From Engraulis encrasicolus (taxonomy: Eukaryota > Chordata > Actinopteri > Clupeiformes > Engraulidae): a stretch of 64,000 nucleotides of DNA. Location of the stretch: contig NC_085876.1 of NCBI RefSeq assembly GCF_034702125.1, forward strand, positions 5,186,864 through 5,250,863, given 5' to 3'. Below are positions 10,099 through 20,700 of the stretch, piece after piece (the first letter of the stretch is position 1; each line of letters begins with the position of its first letter). Under the pieces are notes generated by a model. That model was given only the letters and a program-made list of their open reading frames with translations. It was not told the origin of the DNA and did no database searches. The position numbers and the translations under genes are program-made.

Positions 10099-10627
10099 CA
10101 GGGTGGCCGCGGGTCCTTAAAAAGTCTTAAATGTCATTTTTGCCAAATAAGGCCTTGAAAAGTCTTATTTTGTCTTAAATTTTCAACCCAAATGTCTTAA
10201 ATTTGTGGAGCTTAATTTAGGGAGGAATAATTATGTCAGACCTGTGATGAACTTCGCGACGGAAATCGGGAGTTGTAGCCATGTAGTGTAATTTAGAACG
10301 CATTATTGAATTTTATTGTTTCATTGTGTATAGTATAGAATTTTATTGTTTCATTCAAGTTTCATTGTGTATAGTTTTTTGTTTTCAAACGGCTACATTA
10401 ATGTAAATAACCAATTGGTTTTTGTGCTTCATTTGAACCTGTGTATGATCTTGCGAGTTGGTCCTTATTTCATTTGGAAAATGGTATTGAAAAGTCTTAA
10501 AATGTCTTAATTTTTACTTGCTAAAACCTGTAAACGCGGCGAGTTGGTCTTAATTTTATTTGGAAAATGGTATTGAAAAGTCTTAAAATGTCTTACTTTT
10601 GACTTGGTCAAACCTGTAGACACCCTG
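10099..10627. mobile_element. hAT-like MITE with internal 85-bp tandem duplication
   Basis: Begins CAGGGTGGCCGCGGGTCC and ends GTAGACACCCTG, with ATAGTC on both flanks. The right third consists of two tandem copies of an 85-bp unit (about 10454-10538 and 10539-10620) carrying GCGAGTTGGTC, GGAAAATGGTATTGAAAAGT and AAACCTGTA. Multiple AAAGTCTTAAA motifs recur throughout. Confidence 0.65.
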
Positions 10628-10866
10628 ATAGTCATTTACTCAGACTATTAAGTGTCTGGATCAGATATTAAGTAGGTATATGTGTTGGTTTTGAAATTAC
10701 TCCCTTAAGACATACAGAAGATGACATGAAATGGTGTGTCCCCTCAATCCCATCAATCTCTGTCTCTGAAGGACCCTCTTTTGTTTATGTGAGCATGCAC
10801 ACTCATGTATGCACGCACACACACACACTTCTTTGGCCAAGCTCCTGTTGTTCTGAGTTCAGAGCT

Positions 10867-11004
10867 GGGGCATATACGAAGAAACTGGTTCAGGAGTAAA
10901 CCAGGTTAAGTTAAGAAAATGAAGACTCCAGGCTCTTCTATTAGAAGATTTACCTCTTAACTTTACCTGGTTTACTCCTGAACTAGCTTTGTAATGTAGG
11001 CCCC
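10867..11004. mobile_element. Palindromic MITE
   Basis: GGGGCATATACGAAGAAACT at the left is the inverse of the right end (AGCTTTGTAATGTAGGCCCC). Inner arms CAGGAGTAAACCAGGTTAAG and CTTTACCTGGTTTACTCCTG are nearly perfect inverted copies around a 40-base centre. Confidence 0.7.
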
Positions 11005-12539
11005 TGGTGGCGGAGAGAGGTCAAAGGGTATGAGAAACGGGGCGCAACCGCCATTGCGACATACGGTACCTCCTATTTTTCATACAGCCATTCCGACACT
11101 AAGTTACTCTTATGGAGAGTTGTCCACGCATGAGCGTACATTTTCATCAGTGTGTCCAGAGCTGTCCGCATATGTGGTGCTGAAATATATGTTCCGAGTG
11201 TAACATGGAGAAGAAGATATATCCTGTATCTATGAGAAGCTGGGGGAGCAAAGTCACCGATATTCCATTAAACATTCGCAATCTGATCACATATCAATAC
11301 ATTCCGGCGATGGGTACAAGTTGCTGTAGGCTTACATGTTTGTCAACTTGTAGAGAGGGATGTTCACACGAATTGACACTATTTTCAACACAAAAAATGT
11401 ATTCAATATAATATTTTTGCAATTCTGGAATATTTTATTCCTTTGGCTAATCAGGGTCCCCCTGGCAGATGGGGGGCCCCAGGTTGAAGCCAGGTCTACC
11501 CAGCCCTGTATACTCCTTATGGGGTTATATGCCAAGGGAGACAGTGTCTGACAAACCAGTGGAACATTTTAGTCCCAAGAAAAAGACTCACTTAGCATAT
11601 TAGTGGGTAAGCAATTCTAAAACCCACCAGTATAGAAATTAAATGTACAATAAGTTAAAATAAGTTATACTTGTAAGTTATACCAAGTAGGAAGCAGCGT
11701 TTTTTAATGTCTTGGGATATCACGTTAGAAAAAACTAGGCACGGACGCAACCAAGCATAAAAATGCTTGATCAACACGAGATCTGCTTAGTCTAATAAAG
11801 GTGGAGTTGAATGATTCGCAAACAAGTTGGACAGTTTTTTCTAACGTGATTTCCCAAGACATAAAAAACGCTGCTTCCTACTTGGAGCAGCGAGTGAACT
11901 GCCTCACAAGCATATGGGCTACACCTGCAATTCACGTCAGACTGATGAATGCCAATCACCGCAGATTACCGACGGCATGGAGAAGGTCTTCTGCCCAGCA
12001 CTTGCTCTTATGGTACTGCGTGGCTGCTTGACAAAACTTTTGTTCCCGCGATGGTTTAACGCCATGTGACACGACTGCGGCGTAGAGGTCACTCCCTTAT
12101 GCTGTGTGGTGAACGGACATTCTAACCAGGATGCTTCACGCGAACGCATTGAGCATGCTCGCTGCCTAGCAAATTTGCTGCCTGGCCTAAAAAACGGCAT
12201 CATGAACGACCTTACTGTCCAACTTGTTTGCCAAGTATTCAACTTCACCTTTATTAGACTAAGCAGATATCATTTAGCCATATCAACAGTATAAAAATAC
12301 AGTTGTTAGGAATGTTGCTTGGTGTGCTCACACAACAACACAAACAAAAGACACAAAACTGGGGAGGGGGGGTATGAAAGAAAAACAGGGGGGGGGGTTA
12401 CACAAATAAAATATTGCCCTGTGCGGAGGTAATGAAGGTGATGCCTATAAGGGACGGGCACAGCGCTTCCATTCTGGGTACGCCGCCATATTGATAGCTA
12501 GTTGCTATGGTAAAGGGATAGTGACTGCCTCCACCATGC

Positions 12540-13067
12540 ATGCAGTTCTGGTCTCTAACATCGACAAGCCAGCTGTGTCCACAGTCAAGAATGTGTGCTA
12601 CCCAAAGCACAGACACAGCACACACTGAATACCTTCAACAACAAGCACTACACCAAGATAACTTGACAATCGAGCAGTCTGGCTTCTGCATAAACCCGGC
12701 GTTCCTACAGGTAGGCGCCTCACCTGATGGCCTAGTTAGCTGTGACAGCTGTGGACAAGGCTGCCGGGAAGTGAAATGCCCTGCTAAGCACAAACACAGC
12801 ACTGTCCAGGAGGCTTGTGACGCAGACAAAGACTTTTGTCTCCACAGAGTTGATGGCATTGTTCAGCTCAAACAAGGTTATAGGTACTACACACAAGTGC
12901 AGACACCGATGTTCGTGACAGGTGCAACCTACTGTGACTTTGTGGTGTGGACACTGAAAGACGTTGCCTGTATCCTGACAGATGTCAGCTTCTGGGAGTT
13001 CTGTCTGAGGAAGGCACAGGAATTTTTTCACAAAGTTTGCCTCCCCGAGTTCATCTGTGGGTATTAG
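12540..13067 (+). pseudogene. YqaJ-like viral recombinase/exonuclease domain fragment
   Basis: The open frame (175 codons) contains the core of the YqaJ alkaline-exonuclease fold. SGFCINPAFLQVGASPDGLV carries the conserved GASPDG with its catalytic Asp. REVKCPAKHK carries the E-x-K pair. YYTQVQTPMFVTGATYCDFV is the downstream conserved block. The fold belongs to the PD-(D/E)XK nucleases. The N-terminal part of the domain is poor (no good match before about residue 35) and there is no full-length gene, so it is a remnant, possibly the last exon of a THAP-YqaJ transposon protein. It ends at a TAG only 17 bases past the start of the opposing THAP frame. Confidence 0.7.
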
Positions 13068-13290
13068 ACCAGAGACACCTCCACACCGGGATTGAGTGGA
13101 AAGTTATATTTGACCGTCTTACAGCAGCGACCCATGCTAGCCGGCGACTCTTTGTTATGGAGGACATTTGTTCTCCATTGAGACGCCTCCAAGTTGGAAA
13201 ACGGTAAAAAGATAATCCATTTGGGATTTTATTCCCCGTCCCGTCACAGCTTGCGCTTCTACACCCTACGACACAGCAACGGGCGACCAT
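13051..13290 (-). pseudogene. THAP zinc-finger exon
   Basis: On the - strand, reading from 13290, the frame begins MVARCCVVGCRSASCDG. It then has GLSFYRFPTWRR and RRLAWVAAVRRSNITFHSIP, the C-x4-C start, FxRFP and W..A.RR signature of THAP DNA-binding domains. The terminal C-x2-HF is not in this frame. A GTGTGG directly after ATCCCG (about 13090) may be the splice donor after which it was encoded. THAP domains bind transposon ends and promoters. This exon points towards the YqaJ fragment and overlaps its end, an arrangement that suggests inversion or two independent captures. Confidence 0.65.
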
Positions 13291-13603
13291 AACAACAGCA
13301 GAGGTCAAATGAAACGGTAAAACACAAAGCAAACTACTAGCAGAAGAAAGCAAGTCCTCACTGTAAACAATGGGCTGGCCCGCTTCCAAAATGTCTGCCG
13401 CGCAACGTGTGACGTCATGTGCCCGAAATGTATTGTACAAATAGGGCCTTACTGTTAGTAGCCTAGGCTAATGTCTTTAGAGCCCCATGAAAAAAAGCGA
13501 ACAGCATTGCGAACCTAAACGCTCTGCGGGGTCATTGTCCATCTCGCAACAGCATTGTGAACTTTTGCCAGATGCAAGTAATTCGACAGCATTATCAAAC
13601 ATA

Positions 13604-13620
13604 ACCTCCTTGGCGGAGGT
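13604..13620. repeat. Short hairpin ACCTCC-TTGGC-GGAGGT, flanked by AT-rich TAA
   Basis: A 6-bp stem with TAAT after it. Related hairpins lie at 13835-13850 (loop TGGC) and 38774-38790 (inverse orientation, ATTACCTCCGCCAAGGAGGT). Confidence 0.6.
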
Positions 13621-13668
13621 AATTATTATTAAGACCCGTGTGGAATATTCGCTCGTGCTCAGTCAGTG

Positions 13669-13732
13669 GTGGAACATAACACTAGAGTGGACCCCGCCCC
13701 CCCTTTTCACGGCAATCCGTGTTATGTTCCAC
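13669..13732. repeat. Fold-back fragment with GACCCCGCCCCCC core
   Basis: GTGGAACATAACAC and its inverse GTGTTATGTTCCAC enclose TAGAGTGGACCCCGCCCCCC and TTTTCACGGCAATC. The same core is found at 29287-29323, just inside the left end of the perfect-TIR element there, so this looks like an internally deleted relative with swapped ends. Confidence 0.5.
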
Positions 13733-14400
13733 ATCCATGTGCTCAGTGCTCACCCGGCCACCTTGTGGCAGGCTGTGAAATAGCAGTGCGAACATACAAT
13801 AACGAACACACACACAAACCCAGGCGATCACATAACCTCCTGGCGGAGGTAATAAACAGGGAATGGCATACAAAACATTGGAGACATAGAAAAGTGCAAT
13901 GGAATATTTAAAGTGCATGGTATGTACAGAAACAGTAGTAGCATTGTGCAAAGTAACAAAGGATCATGTTGATCAAGCATTTTTATGCTTGGTTGCGTCC
14001 GCGCGCGCGTGTGTGTGTGTCAAGGCTTGGCACCAAGGTTCACGTTAGCAGGTGTTCTGTAAAATTCTACTACATGTCATATAATCCTACAAAGCCCCAT
14101 TGGACATGTGCAGACCATGAAATGTCACGAAATGTCAACACCAGACTGCAGTATTAGCGGAGAACAGATAAATAGAGTACTTTCATTTACAATTTACACT
14201 ACAGGTGTGTCTTTATTATCTTTATTTATGTATGTGTGTCTTAGAAATTGAAGATTGCGATTTTATTTTCATATCTTTCATCTCGTAAATCTAACACCCT
14301 GTTTGGTGTCACTGTTTTGTATTTCACTGTAAACAATATTACGTAGGAAAATATTACATTGTAGGAAATTCTGTCACAACACCGGCTGTGGCTGGACATT

Positions 14401-14543
14401 AGGCTCGTTCGTGACGAAGCAGTAAGATTTTTGCTTTTGCAGTGGGCATGCGCACTTTGCCAGTTTAATGCATGCATCAAACTGGCAAAGTGCGCATGCC
14501 TACTGCCTAGCAAAAATGTTACTGCTTCGCCATGAACGAGCCT
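14401..14543. mobile_element. Near-perfect palindromic MITE, 143 bp
   Basis: AGGCTCGTTCGTGACGAAGC at the left is inverted at the right (GCTTCGCCATGAACGAGCCT). The arms continue through AGTAAGATTTTTGC and GGGCATGCGCACTTTGCCAG to a TGCATGCA centre. ATT lies on both sides as a 3-bp target duplication. Confidence 0.8.
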
Positions 14544-15049
14544 ATTGGCCGTTTTGCATGCATGAATGACAGGCAAAATAAAATGTGACCGGACAAAATG
14601 TTCGACAAAAAATAGGCTACAATTAATCAGTAAATAATAGTAGCTCATTTTAAATAGGCTTACTGAATGTTACAAAACACCAGTAGGCCTAATATGAAAC
14701 GGAACAAAGCTGAAAATAATTGTGAATAGCCTGTGTAACTGAACGTGTTGCTTGCGCTCTCCTCCCCCAGGCCGTTGTCCCCAATAACGTTATGCTTCCC
14801 AATCACTTGACTCACGCTGGCTGCTGCTGCTGTCGAGGAACACTTCTGTTAATTGTTTTTTTTTTGTATTTCACCAATATATCAGTGAACACAACGAAGG
14901 GCATAGTGTAACGGAGGCTAACTATCAGAGTTGGCGTGGAACGTTGGTAGGCCTAAAACCTCCCTCCGATAGCCTCATACAGTCTCGTGCCGTTGGGCTG
15001 AGAGACTAGTCTCTTGGCCCAGCTGTATCGTACTGTGTCTCCCTTTGCT

Positions 15050-15115
15050 GGACCGTTGTAGTTGACGAGGTCACACGTTCGATCCCCGAGGGGGGTGAAC
15101 AGGTGCAAGATGACC
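15050..15115 (+). repeat. Possible tRNA-derived SINE piece (B-box-like)
   Basis: CACGTTCGATCCCCGAGG resembles an RNA polymerase III B box (GTTCGANNCC). No clean A box or cloverleaf can be folded around it, so this is only a hint. Confidence 0.2.
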
Positions 15116-15188
15116 TCCGTCAAAATTGCATTTGCAAAACCGTTTCATGCCCAGTTGCGAAGTCAAGCCGTACTGTTTGGGACTCAAT

Positions 15189-15279
15189 GGGCTCGTTCGT
15201 GACGACGCAGTAAGATTTTTGCTAGGCAGTGGGCATGCGCACTTTGTCAGTTTGATGCATCAAAAATCTTACTGCTTCA
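15189..15279. mobile_element. Internally deleted copy of the 14401 MITE
   Basis: GGCTCGTTCGTGACGACGCA, AGTAAGATTTTTGCTAGGCA and GGGCATGCGCACTTTG repeat the left arm of 14401-14543. The right arm is reduced to CAAAAATCTTACTGCTTC. Confidence 0.75.
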
Positions 15280-15280
15280 G

Positions 15281-15610
15281 GAGTATTTGTACCAATTTTG
15301 GTGCTTGTATCATTATTTGAACAATTGTTTTATTTTCCTATGACACATCTGAACGGTGGCCATCTTGGAAAATGAATCATCTTGGAAAAGTCACCTGCAT
15401 GCTTTATCAAAAGAGGTACATCTAAGGAGTATCCGTGCCAAGTTTGGTGTTTGTATCACAAATTGTTTCCGTTGCCAATTTATATCTGTATGGCGGCCAT
15501 ACTGGAAAATGGGCAACCATCTTGAATTTGAAGTGGTCCGCGTACTTTTTGAAAATACTAATGTCTAAGGAGTATCTGTACCGATTCTGGCGCTTGTATC
15601 ACAAACTGAA
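15281..15610. repeat. Diverged tandem repeat, about 2.3 units
   Basis: AAGGAGTATCCGTGCCAAGT (15425) recurs as AAGGAGTATCTGTACCGATT (15568), and the previous unit starts AGGAGTATTTGTACCAATTT (15279). The period is about 145 bases. Each unit contains GGCCATCTTGGA-type motifs. Confidence 0.6.
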
Positions 15611-16259
15611 GTAACGGGTCACCTATCTCCCTAGCTAGGTATATATTCAGGACGCACTTTCTCTGCCCTTCTTTGAACAAATTGAAATGGTTGTGGTAAC
15701 TGAAATAATTAAAATACTGCACAGCCATCCCCATAAACCCAAGAATGTAGTTCAATGAAGTCTGACAAGTATTTCAGTGAATTTGCATCCCGCTGCCTGC
15801 TATGATCAATAAATAGATGTAAAGGTTGATATATCAGTGCTGGTTAATGTTGTCAAACTGTGGTTAGTGAAAATGCCTCCACATTGCATTGCCTATTTAG
15901 AGCAGGTCAGAATATGAGCTAGGGCTGGGCGATTTTGGAAATAAATTGCATCACGGTTTTCTTGATGAAAATTGATATCACGGTTTTCTGCACGGTTTTT
16001 TGATATGCAACGATTTCCCTCCAAATCTTAATCTTTCTGAGGAAAAGACTGAAATTAAATGTTAAAATGAGATAAAATCATGAATTTAAATTAATCTCCA
16101 TTGATATTTTATCATTTTTTCATTTCAATAATATTTTCTATAATTTATAGTTTATATTTCCCTATCCAACAAAGTCTCAAATTAGAGAAAATGCAATATT
16201 TAAAATAGCCTAAAATCTTGACCAGGGTGCCATGGTTTTTAAAGGAAGAAGGGTTAAAT

Positions 16260-17003
16260 CAGGGGTCCCCAAACTAAGGCCCGGGGGCCGGATGCGGCCC
16301 GCCATGCCCCTTTGACCGGCCCTCCACCCCTCTGCACCTCACCATTTGAAATGGCCCAAAGAAGCACTCCTCACAGAGAGAAAAAAAGATCAAATATATT
16401 TTTTAAACATTTCATTTTGTTTGTCAGCAGGCCTTCCTATAGTTTCATTTTCTCTAACCTAGTGTGAGTAACCAGAAGTTTCTTGTCTTGATAGTTTCTC
16501 ATCTCATGGTAAACAGGCTTATCATTTCTATTGCATCACTCATAAACTGTCAATCACCATATTTTTCTAACATTTCCTTATTATTTTTACATGGTTATTA
16601 GAAATTAAAAGCAATACCTGTGGTATTTCAAATTGAACATGTGAATACTCACTTCTTTTGCAAATCACTTATAATGATGAACTATTTTGTGCAATAAATT
16701 ATGGCTATAACAGGCAATGGCCTAGTACAGCCCACATGATTGATCCCGGCCCCTGATCACAGTCAGTAACGATAATGTGGCCCCCAGAGAAATTATGGCT
16801 ATAACAGGCAATGGCCTAGTACAGTGCTTCTCAACAGGGGTGCCGGGGCTCCCTGGGGTGCCGCGGAAACGTGACTGATAAATAAATTATGTAATATAAT
16901 ACATATTTGTCTAATGGTCAATCACCATATGTTTGATCCCGGCCCCTGATCACAGTCAGTAACGATAATGTGGCCCCCAGAGAAAAAAGTTTGGGGACCC
17001 CTG
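16260..17003. mobile_element. Non-autonomous hAT element, CAGGGGTCCCC ends, with internal duplication
   Basis: Ends CAGGGGTCCCCAAACTAAGG and GGGGACCCCTG are inverted. Perfect 8-bp target duplication GGTTAAAT (16252-16259, 17004-17011). Inside, AAATTATGGCTATAACAGGC and GATCACAGTCAGTAACGATA each occur twice, a partial duplication. Between the copies is a piece of another element (CAGTGCTTCTCAACAGGGGT). Confidence 0.85.
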
Positions 17004-17505
17004 GGTTAAATGATTATAAGCAGCTGTTTTGGGCTTTTTTCAAGACAGCCCAAAACAGCTTATTTCGTTCTACAAATGGCAACACTAATTGCTTATTTGT
17101 CGTTCGTCTACACCTGGCAACACATCCGGCGTGTTGCGCTGCCGCTGCGAGTAAACAACAGTTGGACAGGAACGAAACAGACTCTAGACCAGGGGTCCCC
17201 AAACTTTTTTCTCTGGGGGCCACATTATCGTTCCTGACTGTGATCAGGGGCCGGATCAATCATGTGGGCTTTAATCCTAGGCCAATGCCTGTTATAGCCA
17301 TAATTTCTAGCACAAAATTGTTCATCATTACAAGTGATTTGCAAAAGAAGTGAGTACTTCACAAGTTTTTCTATTTGAAATACCACAGGTATTCCTTTAA
17401 ATTTCTGATAACCATGTAAAAATAGCAAGGAAAGGTTAGAAAAATTTGGTGATTTACAGTTTATGAGTGATACAATAGAAATGGTAGGCCTGTTTATCTT
17501 ACAGT

Positions 17506-17700
17506 TGTCATATACGGTAATAGATGACCCTGCGCATCTACTATGAGATATACGGTAATAACTCAGGGACGTTAACCTGTGATGCGCATGACATTGCACT
17601 TCATTCCGTTATTAGTAAGTTACTGTACTGTGAGTGTGTTTTGACGAGCTGCCAGTAATAAACGACATTAATCTAAAAGGCCTCAAGGAGATCCTTTACA
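17506..17700 (+). repeat. 5' LTR of Gypsy element 1
   Basis: 195 bp, starts TGTCATATACGG and ends CCTTTACA. It contains AATAAA (17657-17662) and an inner repeat of ATACGGTAATA (17511 and about 17550). Confidence 0.95.
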
Positions 17701-17714
17701 TGGTGTCAGAAGCG
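17701..17714 (+). other. Primer binding site candidate
   Basis: TGGTGTCAGAAGCG lies directly against the 5' LTR, where a tRNA 3' end should pair. The TGG start fits the complement of a CCA tail. I do not assign the tRNA. Confidence 0.6.
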
Positions 17715-17726
17715 TAAAAAGGAGTC

Positions 17727-20700
17727 ATGGCGAAATTCAACCCTCCGATGAACTTTTCATTCGACAAGCCAGCAGAATGGCCCGACTGGAAGCAACGTTT
17801 TGTGAGATACAGAACTGCTACCAAACTAGCAGATGAAGATGGCGCGGTGCAGGCTAGCAGCCTGATTTATGCTATGGGCAGCCAGGCTGAAAATGTGTTT
17901 CGGTCCTTCACGTTTGTTGGGGAGGAGGAAGATGAAAATGACTTTGACTGTGTGCTAGGCAAGTTTGATGACTACTTTGTGCCGCGCAGAAATGTAATAC
18001 ATGAGCGGGCATGTTTCCATCAACGCGTTCAAAGAGCCGGGGAAAAAGCAGAGACTTTTATAAGGGCTTTGTACGAGCTAGCAGAACATTGTGATTTTGG
18101 CGCGAATAGGGAAGAGAACATTCGCGACCGAATTGTCGTTGGGATACTGGACAAAGAGGTGTCGAAGCAGCTACAGTTAATGCAAAACCTGAACCTAGCC
18201 GTGGCGATCGAAACCGTTAGGCAGTCGGAGGAGGTCACCTCTCATGTTAGCATGCAAGGGGCAGAAGCCGGGCTAGTGCACGAAGTAACCAACAAATTCA
18301 AAAAGAACTTGAAATTCGGCGAAAGAAAGCAAAACAGGGGAAACAATGGAGGTGGCAAGTGTGGAAAGTGCGGGAAAATGCGCCATAGCAGGGAGGAGAA
18401 CTGCCCTGCGCGAGATTCCACATGCAACTCGTGCAACAAAGTGGGGCATTGGAGCCGGGTGTGCAAGAGCAGGAGGGTGGTGAGCGAGGTCGCGGAGCAG
18501 CAGCAGCAGCAGTCGCGGCAGCACCAACCGACATACTACCTGGGGGCAGTGAGCAGAGCAGCCGAGGGGTCACCGGAGCAGTGGATCGTCAAGCTGCGGG
18601 TAGGTTCCACTCCAGTTGAGTTCAAGATCGACACGGGGGCCGACGTGAACGTCATCTGCGAGGAAACCTACCACTCACTCAGACCAAAAACACCACTTGG
18701 GCCGGCAGACATCCACTTGGATAGCCCAGGAGGTGAGTTGCAGTGCATTGGACAGATCAAAAGCACTGTGGCTTACAAAGGTAGAAGACACCCACTCACA
18801 GCCTACGTTGTCCGAGGCCGCACAGTCAGCAACCTCCTCAGCAGGCCCCTGTCTGTGAAGATGAACCTGGTGAGGAGAGTGGAGGAAGCGGCGTGCAGCA
18901 GCGCCGGACACCTGCAGGCATTCGGTGAGCATGGCACTTTAAAGACTGACCCTGTAAGAATACAGTTAAAAGAAAATGCTCAGCCGTACGCCACTCACAC
19001 TGCCAGGCGTGTGCCAATACCCATGCTGCAGAAGGTTAAAGAGGAACTGGAGCGGATGGAGGGGAACGGCATCATTGAGAGGGTGACGCAGCCTACCGAC
19101 TGGTGTGCGCCCATGGTGCCGGTCCTGAAGAGCTCAGGTAAAGCACGCATCTGTGTTGACCTTAAAAGACTGAATGAAGCTGTTAAGAGAGAGCAGTACA
19201 TCATGCCTACCACAGATGAGATCGTAGCAAAGCTGAGCGGTGCCACTGTCTTCTCGACGCTCGATGCAGCCAGTGGGTTCTTCCAAATCCCACTGCACCC
19301 TGACAGCTATAAGCTCACAACCTTCATCACCCCGTTCGGCAGGTTCCAATTCAAGAGGCTGCCGTTCGGGATAACCAGCGCTCCCGAGATCTTTCAGAGG
19401 AAGGTGACGGAGACAATGGAGGGGTTGGAAGGAGTGGAGATCTTCATGGACGACGTGCTCGTCTACGGGACCACGGTGAGAGAACATGACCAGCGTCTGG
19501 AGAAGGTCATGCAGCGCATCGAGGCGGCCGGGCTGAAGCTAAACCGCGACAAGTGCTCCTTCAGACAGCACCAGCTGCGCTTCCTGGGGCATCTCATCGA
19601 TGGAGAGGGAATTCGGCCTGACCCGGGTAAAGTCGAGGCCATAGAGCAGCTGCCACCACCGACGAACGTGCCGGAGCTGAAGAGGGTCCTCGGCATGGTG
19701 AATTACCTTGGCAGGTACATCCCCAACCTGTCCACAGTGGCGCAGCCACTGTACGAGCTCCTGAAAGGTAAAAATGCATGGACATGGGGTCACGCACAAC
19801 AAAAAGCCTTCACACACACAAAACAACTACTGACAACAGCGCCTGTCCTCGCCTACTACGACGTCAGCAAGCCCACGGCCGTGTCAGCTGACGCCAGCAG
19901 CTATGGACTGGGAGGAGTCCTCCTCCAGCTCCATGGGCAGCAGTGGAAACCTGTCGCCTACTGTTCCAGACGGCTCACCGACGCGGAGACACGCTACGCC
20001 CAGATTGAAAAGGAGTGTCTGGCTGGCGTGTGGGCGTGTGAGAAGTTTGACAGGTACCTCACTGGCATGGACACATTCAAACTGGTCACTGACCACAAGC
20101 CGCTTGTGCCGCTCATCAACAGCCGCAGCCTGGACAACGTGCCTGTGCGGTGCCAGCGTCTTCTCATGAGGCTCATGAGATTCAGCCCCGTGGCAGAGTA
20201 TGCTCCGGGGAAAACCCTGGTCGTTGCTGACACTCTCTCACGCAGCCCTCTGTCCAAGTGTGCTGAGCCGGACACTGAGAGTGAGGTGGCTTGTTATGTT
20301 GCCAGTGTAGTGGGGGAAATCCCTGCTAGCCCGAGCAAGATGGACGAGATCCGGAAGGCGACTGCAGAGGATGCCGAACTGCAGTCACTCATCAAGGTAA
20401 TACGGGCAGGATGGCCGGAACACAGCCGCAAGGTGCCTGTGAGTATAAGACACTACACACAAGTGAAAGCTGAACTGTCAGAGTACAATGGCCTGGTCCT
20501 CAGGGGAAGCAGAATCGTGATCCCGCAGCGGATGAGGACCGAGATCATCCACAGGATCCACGACGGGCACCAAGGACTGATCAGGTGTAGGGAGAGAGCC
20601 TCCTCATCTGTGTGGTGGCCCGGCCTCGCTACAGAGCTCAGCAGCCTGGTGTCCTCCTGCCAGGCGTGCCTAGGAGAGAAGCGTACACAGCAGAGAGAGC

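Larger units (their letters stand above)
11683..14001. mobile_element. Inverted-repeat element carrying YqaJ and THAP remnants
   Basis: Perfect 35-base inverted repeats lie at 11743-11777 and 13967-14001 (outer end CGGACGCAACCAAGCA). The left one lies in the loop of a 54-base hairpin (arms 11683-11737 and 11833-11885, one mismatch and one indel). A third inverted pair, 11781-11835 with 12214-12268, differs at four positions. Inside lie a YqaJ-nuclease fragment (+) and a THAP-domain exon (-). Such domain pairs occur in transposon-related fish proteins. The superfamily is not resolved and no clean target duplication was seen. Confidence 0.65.

Noticed and set aside
11801..12294. Short frames on both strands before the YqaJ fragment
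   Set aside because: They are mirror images generated by the inverted repeats 11781-11835 and 12214-12268.
14241..14648. 135-codon minus-strand frame
   Set aside because: It runs through the palindromic MITE and AT-rich DNA; the peptide shows no domain.
15000..15110. A complete tRNA gene
   Set aside because: Only a B-box-like motif; stems for acceptor and anticodon do not form.
17190..17260. Gypsy element taken as inserted into unique DNA
   Set aside because: The flanks on both sides are the two halves of a CAGGGGTCCCC hAT element with the CTCTAGAC duplication.
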